Under the pieces are notes generated by a model that saw only the letters and a list, made by a program, of their open reading frames with translations, had not been told where the DNA came from and did no database searches. Both the position numbers and the translations under genes were made by a program. From Oscarella lobularis (taxonomy: Eukaryota; Porifera; Homoscleromorpha; Homosclerophorida; Oscarellidae), in NCBI RefSeq assembly GCF_947507565.1, contig NC_089190.1, forward strand, positions 1,488,001 through 1,552,000: a DNA stretch of 64,000 nucleotides, read 5' to 3'. Below are positions 24,901-36,900 of this stretch, piece by piece. How positions within the stretch are numbered: position 1 is the first letter of the stretch; every line of letters begins with the position of its first letter.

Positions 24901-27900
24901 TATTTAGGCTCTGAGAATTAAAGATTAGGCTCACAATTCTAATTTTAGGCCCTAAGAATCAAAGATTAGGCCCTCAATTTAATATTTAAGCTTTAAGAAT
25001 TAAAGATTAGACCCTAAATTTAATATTGAAGCTCTACTAATCAAAGATTAGGCCCTCAATTAAATATTTAGGGACTAAGAATCAAAGATTAGGCCCTCAA
25101 TTTCATATTGAGGACGTAAGAATCAAAGATTAGGCCCTCAATTTAATATTTTGGCTTTAAGAATCAAAGATTAGGCTATCAATTTAATATTTAGGCCCAA
25201 ACAATCAAAGATTAGGCCCTCAATTTAATATTTAGGCTCTGAGAATTAAAGACTAGGCCCACAATTCTACTTTTAGGACCTAAGAATCAAAGATTATGCC
25301 CTCAATTTAATATTTAGGCCCTAAGGATCAAAGATTAATATTGAGGCTCTAAGAATCAAAGATTAGGCCCTCAATTTAATATTGAGGCTCTAAGAATCAA
25401 AGATTAGGCCCTCAATTTAATATTTAGGCTCTAAGGATCAAAGATTAGGCCCTCAATTTAATATTTAGGCTCTAATAATCAAAGATTAGGCCCTCAATTT
25501 AATATTGAGGCTATGGGAATCAAAGATTAGGCCCTCAATTTAATATTCAGGCACTAAGAATCAAAGATTAGGCCCTCAATTTAAAATTTAGGCTTTAAGA
25601 ATTAAAGATTAGGCCTTCAATTAAATATTTAGGCCCTAAGAATCAAAGATTAGGCCCTCAATTTAATATTTAGGCTTTAAGAATTAAAGATTAGGCCTTC
25701 AATTAAATATTTAGGCCCTAAGAATCAAAGATTAGGCTCTCAATTTAATATTTAGGCCCTAAGAATCAAAGATTAGGCCCTCAATTTAGTATTTAGGCCC
25801 TAAGAATCAAAGATTTGGCCCTCAATTTAATACTTAGGCTCTAAGAATCAAAGATTAGGCTCTCAATTTAATATTTAGGCTTTAAGAATTAATGATTAGG
25901 CTCTCAATTTAATATTTAGGCCCTAACAATCAAAGATTAGGCCCTTAATTTAATATTTATGCCCTAAGAATCAAAGATTAGGCCCATAATTCTACTTTTA
26001 GGCCCTAAGAATCAAAGATTAGGCCCTCAATTTAGTATTTAGGCCCTAAGAATCAAAGATTTGGCCCTCAATTTAATACTTAGGCTCTAAGAATCAAAGA
26101 TTAGGCTCTCAATTTAATATTTAGGCTTTAAGAATTAATGATTAGGCTCTCAATTTAATATTTAGGCCCTAACAATCAAAGATTAGGCCCTTAATTTAAT
26201 ATTTATGCCCTAAGAATCAAAGATTAGGCCCATAATTCTACTTTTAGGCCCTAAGAATCAAAGATTTGGCCCTTAATTTAATATTTAGGCCCTAAGGATC
26301 AAAGATTAGGCCCTCAATTTAATATTGAATCCCCTAAGAATCAATGATTAGGCCCTCAATTTAATATCTAAGCTTTAAGAATTAAAGATTAGGCTCTCAA
26401 TTTAATATTTAGGCCCTAACAATCAAAGATTAGGCCCTCAATTTAATATTTAGGCTCTGAGAATTAAAGATTAGGCTCACAATTCTACTTTTAGGCCCTA
26501 AGAATCAAAGATTAGGCCCTCAATTTAATATTGAGGCCCTAAGAATCAAAAATTAGGCCCTCAATTTAATATTTAGGCTCTAAGAATCAAAGATTAGGCC
26601 CTCAATTTATTATTGAGGCTCTAGGAATCAAAGATTAGGCCCTCAATTTAATATTTAGGTCCTAAGAATTAAAGATTAGGCCCTCAATTTAATATTTAGG
26701 CTTTAAGAATTAAAGATTAGGCTCTCAATTTAATATTGAAGCTCTAATAATCAAAGATTAGGCCCTCAATTAGGTATTTAGGGACTAAGAATCAAAGATT
26801 AGGCCCTCAATTTAATATTTAAGCTTTAAGAATTAAATATTAGGCCCTCAATTTAATATTGAAGCTCTACTAATCAAAGATTAGGCCCTCAATTAAATAT
26901 TTAGGGACTAAGAATCAAAGATTAGGCCCTCAATTTCATATTGAGGCCGTAAGAATCAAAGATTAGGCCCTCAATTTAATATTTTGGCTTTAAGAATCAA
27001 AGATTAGGCTATCAATTTAATATTTAGGTCCTAACAATCAAAGATTAGGCCCTCAATTTAATATTTAGGCTCTAAGAATTAAAGACTAGGCCCACAATTC
27101 TACTTTTAGGACCTAAGAATCAAAGATTATGCCCTCAATTTAATATTTAGGCCCTAAGGATCAAAGATTAGGCCCTGAATTTAATATTGAGGCTCTAAGA
27201 ATCAAAGATTATGCCCTCAATTTAATATTGAGGCTCTAAGAATCTAAGATTAGGCCCTCAATTTAATATTTAGGCCCTAAGGATCAAAGATTAGGCCCTC
27301 AATTTAATATTGAAGCTCTAATAATCAAAGATTAGGCCCTCAATTTAATATTGAGGCTATGGGAATCAAAGATTAGGCCCTCAATTTAATATTTAGGCAC
27401 TAAGAATCAAAGATTAGGCCCTCAATTTATTATTGAGGCTCTAGGAATCAAAGATTAGGCCCTCAATTTAATATTTAGGTCCTAAGAATTAAAGATTAGG
27501 CCCTCAATTTAATATTTAGGCTTTAAGAATTAAAGATTAGGCTCTCAATTTAATATTGAAGCTCTAATAATCAAAGATTAGGCCCTCAATTAAGTATTTA
27601 GGGACTAAGAATCAAAGATTAGGCCCTCAATTTAATATTTAAGCTTTAAGAATTAAAGATTAGGCCCTCAATTTAATATTGAAGCTCTACTAATCAAAGA
27701 TTAGGCCCTCAATTAAATATTTAGGGACTAAGAATCAAAGATTAGGCCCTCAATTTCATATTGAGGCCGTAAGAAACAAAGATTAGGCCCTCAATTTAAT
27801 ATTTTGGCTTTAAGAATCAAAGATTAGGCTATCAATTTAATATTTAGGCCCTAACAATCAAAGATTAGGTCCTCAATTTAATATTTAGGCTCTAAGAATT

Positions 27901-30900
27901 AAAGACTAGGCCCACAATTCTACTTTTAGGACCTAAGAATCAAAGATTATGCCCTCAATTTAATATTTAGGCCCTAAGGATCAAAGATTAGGCCCTGAAT
28001 TTAATATTGAGGCTCTAAGAATCAAAGATTATGCCCTCAATTTAATATTGAGGCTCTAAGAATCAAAGATTAGGCCCTCAATTTAATATTTAGGCCCTAA
28101 GGATCAAAGATTAGGCCCTCAATTTAATATTGAAGCTCTAATAATCAAAGATTAGGCCCTCAATTTAATATTGAGGCTATGGGAATCAAAGATTAGGCCC
28201 TCAATTTAATATTGAGGCTCTAAGAATCAAAGATTAGGCCCTCAATTTAATATTGAGGCTCTAAGAATCAAAGATTAGGCCCTCAATTTAATATTTAGGC
28301 CCTAAGGATCAAAGATTAGGCCCTCAATTTAATATTGAAGCTCTAATAATCAAAGATTAGGCCCTCAATTTAATATTGAGGCTATGGGAATCAAAGATTA
28401 GGCCCTCAATTTAATATTTAGGCACTAAGAATCAAAGATTAGGCCCTCAATTTAAAATTTAGGCTTTAAGAATTAATGATTAGGCCTTCAATTAAATATT
28501 TAGGTCCTAAGAATCAAAGATTAGGCCCTCAATTTAATATTTAGGCCCTAAGAATCAAAGATTAGGCCCTCAATTTAGTATTTAGGCCCTAAGAATCAAA
28601 GATTTGGCCCTCAATTTAATACTTAGGCTCTAAGAATCAAAGATTAGGCTCTCAATTTAATATTTAGGCTTTAAGAATTAATGATTAGGCTCTCAATTTA
28701 ATATTTAGGCCCTAACAATCAAAGATTATACCCTCAATTTAATATTTACGCTCTCAGATTTAAAGATTAGGCCCATAATTCTTCTTTTAGGCCCTAAGAA
28801 TCAAAGATTTGGCCCTTAATTTAATATTTAGGCCCTAAGGATCAAAGATTAGGCCCTCAATTTAATATTGAACCCCCTAAGAATCAATGATTAGGCCCTC
28901 AATTTAATATTTAGGCTTTAAAAATCAAAGATTAGGCTCTCCATTTAATATTTAGTCTTTGAGAATCAAAGATTAAGCTCTCAATTTAATATTTAGGCTC
29001 TAACAATCAAAGATTCGGCCCTCAATTTAATATTTAGGCTCTAAGAATTAAAGATTAGGCCCACAATTCTTCTTTTAGGACCTAAGAATCAAAGATTATG
29101 CCCTCAATTTAATATTTTGGCCCTAAGGATCAAAGATTAGGCCTTGAATTTAATATTAAGGCCCTAAGAATCAAATATTAGGCCCTCAATTTAATATTGA
29201 GGCTCTAAGAATCAAAGATTATGCCCTCAATTTAATATTGAGGCTCTGGGAATCAAAGATTAGGCCCTCAATTTAATATTTAGGCCCTAAGAATCAAAGA
29301 TTAGGCCCTCAATTTAATATTTAGGCCCTAAGAATCAAGCATTAGGCCCTCAATTTAATATTGAGGCTCTAAGAATCAAAGTTTAGGCCCTCAATTTAAT
29401 ATTTTGGCCCTAAGAATCAAAGATTAGGCCCTCAATTTAATATTGAGGCTCTAAGTATCAAAGATTAGGCCCTCAATTTAATATTGAGGCTCTAAGAATC
29501 AAAGATTAGTCCCTCAATTTAATATTTAGGTTCTTACAATCAAAGATTCGGCCCTCAATTTAATATTTAGGCTCTAAGAATTAAAGATTAGGCCCACAAT
29601 TCTACTTTTAGGACCTAAGAATCAAAGATTAGGCCCTCAATTTAATATTTGGGCTCTAAGAATCAAAGATTAGGCCCTCAATTTAATATTGAGGCTCTAA
29701 GAATCAAAGATTAGTCCCTCGATTTAATATTTTGGCCCTAAGAATCAAAAATTAGGCCCTCATTTTAAAATTTAGGTTCTGAGAATCAAAGATTAGGCCC
29801 TCAAAAAAATTAGTATTTAGGCCCTAAGAATCAAAGATTATGCCCTCAATTTAATATTTAGGCCCTAAGGATCAAAGATTAGGCCCTGAATTTAATATTG
29901 AGGCCCTAATAATCAAAGATTAGGCCCTCAATTTAATATCTAAGCTTTAAGAATTAAAGATTAGGCTCTCAATTTAATATTTAGGCCCTAAGGATCAAAG
30001 ATTAGGCCCTCAATTTAATATTGAGGCCCTAAGAATCAAAGAATAGGCCCTCAATTTAATATTTAGGCTCTAAGATTCAAAGATTAGGCCCTCAATTTAT
30101 TATTGTCAAAGATTAGGCCCTCAATTTAATATTTAGGCCTTAAGAATCAAAGATTATTCCCTCAATTTAATATTTAGGTTTTAAGAATTAAAGATTAAGC
30201 CCTCAATTTAATATTTAGGCTTTAAGAATCAAAGATTAGTATCTCAATTTAATATTGAGGCTCTAAGTATCAAAGATTAGGCCCTCAATTTAATATTGAG
30301 GCTCTAAGAATCAAAGATTAGTCCCTCAATTTAATATTTAGGTTCTTACAATCAAAGATTCGGCCCTCAATTTAATATTTAGGCTCTAAGAATTAAAGAT
30401 TAGGCCCACAATTCTACTTTTAGGACCTAAGAATCAAAGATTAGGCCCTCAATTTAATATTTGGGCTCTAAGAATCAAAGATTAGGCCCTCAATTTAATA
30501 TTGAGGCTCTAAGAATCAAAGATTAGTCCCTCGATTTAATATTTTGGCCCTAAGAATCAAAAATTAGGCCCTCATTTTAAAATTTAGGTTCTGAGAATCA
30601 AAGATTAGGCCCTCAAAAAAATTAGTATTTAGGCCCTAAGAATCAAAGATTATGCCCTCAATTTAATATTTAGGCCCTAAGGATCAAAGATTAGGCCCTG
30701 AATTTAATATTGAGGCCCTAATAATCAAAGATTAGGCCCTCAATTTAATATCTAAGCTTTAAGAATTAAAGATTAGGCTCTCAATTTAATATTTAGGCCC
30801 TAAGGATCAAAGATTAGGCCCTCAATTTAATATTGAGGCCCTAAGAATCAAAGAATAGGCCCTCAATTTAATATTTAGGCTCTAAGATTCAAAGATTAGG

Positions 30901-33900
30901 CCCTCAATTTATTATTGTCAAAGATTAGGCCCTCAATTTAATATTTAGGCCTTAAGAATCAAAGATTATTCCCTCAATTTAATATTTAGGTTTTAAGAAT
31001 TAAAGATTAAGCCCTCAATTTAATATTTAGGCTTTAAGAATCAAAGATTAGTATCTCAATTTAATATTGAGGCCCTAACAATCAAAGATTAGGCCCTCAA
31101 TTTAATATTTAGGCTCTAAAAATTAAAGATTAGGCTATCAATTTAATATATAGGTCCTAACAATCAAAGATTAGGCCCTCAATTTAATATTTAGGCCCTA
31201 AGAATCAAAGATTAGGCTCTGAATTTAATATTGAGGCCCTAAGAATCAAAGATTAGGCCCTCAATTTAATATTTAGGTTCTAAGAATCAAAGATTAGGTC
31301 TTCAATTTAATATTGAGGCTCTAAGAATTAAAGACTAGGCCCACAATTCTACTTTTAGGACCTAAGAATCAAAGATTATGCCCTCAATTTAATATTTAGG
31401 CCCTAAGGATCAAAGATGAGGCCCTGAATTTAATATTGAGGCTCTAAGAATCAAAGATTAGGCCCTCAATTTAATATTGAGGCTCTAAGAATCAAAGATT
31501 AGGCCCTCAATTTAATATTTACGCCCCAAGAATAAAAGATTAGGCCCTCAATTTAATATTTAGGCCCTAAGAATCAAGCATTAGGCCCTTAATTTAATAT
31601 TGAGGCTCTAAGAATCAAAGTTTAGGCCCTCAATTTAATATTTTGGCCCTAAGAATCAAAGATTAGGCCCTCAATTTAATATTGAGGCTCTAAGTATGAA
31701 AGATTAGGCCCTCAATTTAATATTGAGGCTCTAAGAATCAAAGATTAGTCCCTCAATTTAATATTTATGTTCTAACAATCAAAGATTCGGCCCTCAATTT
31801 AATATTTAGGCTCTAAGAATTAAAGATTAGGCCCACAATTCTACTTTTAGGACCTAAGAATCAAAGATTATGCCCTCAATTTAATATTTAGGCTCTAAGG
31901 ATCAAAGATTAGGCCCTGAATTTAATATTGAGGCCCTAAGAATCAAAGATTAGGCCCTCTATTTAATTTTTAGGCTCTAAGAATCAAAGATTAGGTCCTC
32001 AATTTAATATTGAGGCTCTAAGAATCTAAGATCAGGCCCTCAATTTAGTATTTAGGCCCTCAGAATTAAAGAGTAGGCTCGCAATTCTACTTTTAGGGCC
32101 TAAGAATCATAGATTAGGCCCTCATTTTAAGGTTTAGGCCCTGAGAATCAAAGATTAGGCCCTCAATTTAATATTTAGGCCCTACGAATCAAAGATTAGG
32201 CCCTCAATTTAATATAGAGGCTCTCGGAATCAAAGATCAGGCCCTCAATTTAGAATTTAGGCCCTAAGAATCAAAGATTAGGCCCTCAATTTAATATTTA
32301 AGCTTTTAGAATCAAAGATTAGGCCCTCAATTTAATATTGAGGCCCTAAGAATCAAAGATTAGGCCCTCAATTTAATATTTTGGCTTTAAGAATCAAAGA
32401 TTAGGCTCTCAGTTTAATATTTAGGCTTTAACACTCAAAGATTAGGCCCTCAATTTAATATTTAGGCTCTAAGAATTAAATATTAAGCCCACAATTCTAC
32501 TTTTAGGCCCTGAGAATTAAAGATTAGGCCCTCAATTTAATATTTAGGCCCTAAGGATCAAAGATTAGGCCCTCAATTTAATATTTAGGCTTTTGGAATC
32601 AAAGATTAGGCTCTCAATTTAATATTTAGGCCCTAAGAATCAAAGATTAGGCCCTCAATTTAATATTTAGGCTTTAAGAATTAAAGATTAGGCTCTCAAT
32701 TTAATATTTATGCCCTGAGAATCAAAGATTAGGCCCTCAATTTAATGTTGAGGCTCTAAGAATCAAAGATTAGGCCCTCAATTTAATACTGGAGCTCTAA
32801 GAATCAAAGATTATGCCCTCAATTTAATATTTAAGTCCTAAGAATCAAACATTAGTCCCTCAATTTAATATTTAGGCTTTAAGAATTAAAGATTAGGCCC
32901 TCAATTTCATATTTAAGCTCTAAGAATTAAAGATTAGGCCCACAATTCTATTTCTAGGCCCTAAGAATCAAAGATTAGGCCCTCAATTTAATATTGAGGC
33001 CCTAAGAATCAAAGATTAGGCCCTCAATTTAATATCTAGGCTCTAAGAATCAAAGATTAGGTCCTCAATTTAATATTGAGGCTCTAAGAATCAAGGATCA
33101 GGCCCTCAATTTAGTATTTAGGCCCTAAGAATTAAAGAATAGGCCCACAATTCTACTTTTAGGCCCTAAGAATCAAAGATTAGGCCCTCAATTTAATATT
33201 TAGGCCCTAAGGATCAAGGATTAGGCCCTGAATTTAATATTGAGGCCCTGAGAATCAAAGATTAGGCCGTCAACTTAATATTTAGGCTTTAAGAATTAAA
33301 GATTAGGCCCTCAATTTAATATTGAAGCTCTAATAATCAAAGATTAGGCCCTCAATTTAATATAGAGGCTCTCGGAATCAAAGATCACGCCGTCAAATTA
33401 GAATTTAGGCCCTAAGAATCAAAGATTAGGCCCTCAATTTAAAATTTAGGCTTTAAGAATTAAAGATTAGGCCTTCAATTTAGGCCCTAAGAATCAAAGA
33501 TTAGGCCCTCAATTTAATATTTAGGCCCTAAGAATCAAAGAGTAGGCCCTCAATTTAATATTTAGGCTTTAAAAATCAAAGATTAGGCTCTCCATTTAAT
33601 ATTTAGTCTTTGAGAATCAAAGATTAAGCTCTCAATTTAATATTTAGGCTCTAACAATCAAAGATTCGGCCCTCAATTTAATATTTAGGCTCTAAGAATT
33701 AAAGATTAGGCCCACAATTCTTCTTTTAGGACCTAAGAATCAAAGATTATGCCCTCAATTTAATATTTTGGCCCTAAGGATCAAAGATTAGGCCTTGAAT
33801 TTAATATTAAGGCCCTAAGAATCAAATATTAGGCCCTCAATTTAATATTGAGGCTCTAAGAATCAAAGATTATGCCCTCAATTTAATATTGAGGCTCTGG

Positions 33901-36900
33901 GAATCAAAGATTAGGCCCTCAATTTAATATTTAGGCCCTAAGAATCAAAGATTAGGCCCTCAATTTAATATTTAGGCCCTAAGAATCAAGCATTAGGCCC
34001 TCAATTTAATATTGAGGCTCTAAGAATCAAAGTTTAGGCCCTCAATTTAATATTTTGGCCCTAAGAATCAAAGATTAGGCCCTCAATTTAATATTGAGGC
34101 TCTAAGTATCAAAGATTAGGCCCTCAATTTAATATTGAGGCTCTAAGAATCAAAGATTAGTCCCTCAATTTAATATTTAGGTTCTTACAATCAAAGATTC
34201 GGCCCTCAATTTAATATTTAGGCTCTAAGAATTAAAGATTAGGCCCACAATTCTACTTTTAGGACCTAAGAATCAAAGATTAGGCCCTCAATTTAATATT
34301 TGGGCTCTAAGAATCAAAGATTAGGCCCTCAATTTAATATTGAGGCTCTAAGAATCAAAGATTAGTCCCTCGATTTAATATTTTGGCCCTAAGAATCAAA
34401 AATTAGGCCCTCATTTTAAAATTTAGGTTCTGAGAATCAAAGATTAGGCCCTCAAAAAAATTAGTATTTAGGCCCTAAGAATCAAAGATTATGCCCTCAA
34501 TTTAATATTTAGGCCCTAAGGATCAAAGATTAGGCCCTGAATTTAATATTGAGGCCCTAATAATCAAAGATTAGGCCCTCAATTTAATATCTAAGCTTTA
34601 AGAATTAAAGATTAGGCTCTCAATTTAATATTTAGGCCCTAAGGATCAAAGATTAGGCCCTCAATTTAATATTGAGGCCCTAAGAATCAAAGAATAGGCC
34701 CTCAATTTAATATTTAGGCTCTAAGATTCAAAGATTAGGCCCTCAATTTATTATTGTCAAAGATTAGGCCCTCAATTTAATATTTAGGCCTTAAGAATCA
34801 AAGATTATTCCCTCAATTTAATATTTAGGTTTTAAGAATTAAAGATTAAGCCCTCAATTTAATATTTAGGCTTTAAGAATCAAAGATTAGTATCTCAATT
34901 TAATATTGAGGCTCTAAGTATCAAAGATTAGGCCCTCAATTTAATATTGAGGCTCTAAGAATCAAAGATTAGTCCCTCAATTTAATATTTAGGTTCTTAC
35001 AATCAAAGATTCGGCCCTCAATTTAATATTTAGGCTCTAAGAATTAAAGATTAGGCCCACAATTCTACTTTTAGGACCTAAGAATCAAAGATTAGGCCCT
35101 CAATTTAATATTTGGGCTCTAAGAATCAAAGATTAGGCCCTCAATTTAATATTGAGGCTCTAAGAATCAAAGATTAGTCCCTCGATTTAATATTTTGGCC
35201 CTAAGAATCAAAAATTAGGCCCTCATTTTAAAATTTAGGTTCTGAGAATCAAAGATTAGGCCCTCAAAAAAATTAGTATTTAGGCCCTAAGAATCAAAGA
35301 TTATGCCCTCAATTTAATATTTAGGCCCTAAGGATCAAAGATTAGGCCCTGAATTTAATATTGAGGCCCTAATAATCAAAGATTAGGCCCTCAATTTAAT
35401 ATCTAAGCTTTAAGAATTAAAGATTAGGCTCTCAATTTAATATTTAGGCCCTAAGGATCAAAGATTAGGCCCTCAATTTAATATTGAGGCCCTAAGAATC
35501 AAAGAATAGGCCCTCAATTTAATATTTAGGCTCTAAGATTCAAAGATTAGGCCCTCAATTTATTATTGTCAAAGATTAGGCCCTCAATTTAATATTTAGG
35601 CCTTAAGAATCAAAGATTATTCCCTCAATTTAATATTTAGGTTTTAAGAATTAAAGATTAAGCCCTCAATTTAATATTTAGGCTTTAAGAATCAAAGATT
35701 AGTATCTCAATTTAATATTGAGGCCCTAACAATCAAAGATTAGGCCCTCAATTTAATATTTAGGCTCTAAAAATTAAAGATTAGGCTATCAATTTAATAT
35801 ATAGGTCCTAACAATCAAAGATTAGGCCCTCAATTTAATATTTAGGCCCTAAGAATCAAAGATTAGGCTCTGAATTTAATATTGAGGCCCTAAGAATCAA
35901 AGATTAGGCCCTCAATTTAATATTTAGGTTCTAAGAATCAAAGATTAGGTCTTCAATTTAATATTGAGGCTCTAAGAATTAAAGACTAGGCCCACAATTC
36001 TACTTTTAGGACCTAAGAATCAAAGATTATGCCCTCAATTTAATATTTAGGCCCTAAGGATCAAAGATTAGGCCCTCAATTTAATATAGAGGCTCTCGGA
36101 ATCAAAGATCAGGCCCTCAATTTAGAATTTAGGCCCTAAGAATCAAAGATTAGGCCCTCAATTTAATATTTAAGCTTTTAGAATCAAAGATTAGGCCCTC
36201 AATTTAATATTGAGGCCCTAAGAATCAAAGATTAGGCCCTCAATTTAATATTTTGGCTTTAAGAATCAAAGATTAGGCTCTCAGTTTAATATTTAGGCTT
36301 TAACACTCAAAGATTAGGCCCTCAATTTAATATTTAGGCTCTAAGAATTAAATATTAAGCCCACAATTCTACTTTTAGGCCCTGAGAATTAAAGATTAGG
36401 CCCTCAATTTAATATTTAGGCCCTAAGGATCAAAGATTAGGCCCTCAATTTAATATTTAGGCTTTTGGAATCAAAGATTAGGCTCTCAATTTAATATTTA
36501 GGCCCTAAGAATCAAAGATTAGGCCCTCAATTTAATATTTAGGCTTTAAGAATTAAAGATTAGGCTCTCAATTTAATATTTATGCCCTGAGAATCAAAGA
36601 TTAGGCCCTCAATTTAATGTTGAGGCTCTAAGAATCAAAGATTAGGCCCTCAATTTAATACTGGAGCTCTAAGAATCAAAGATTATGCCCTCAATTTAAT
36701 ATTTAAGTCCTAAGAATCAAACATTAGTCCCTCAATTTAATATTTAGGCTTTAAGAATTAAAGATTAGGCCCTCAATTTCATATTTAAGCTCTAAGAATT
36801 AAAGATTAGGCCCACAATTCTATTTCTAGGCCCTAAGAATCAAAGATTAGGCCCTCAATTTAATATTGAGGCCCTAAGAATCAAAGATTAGGCCCTCAAT

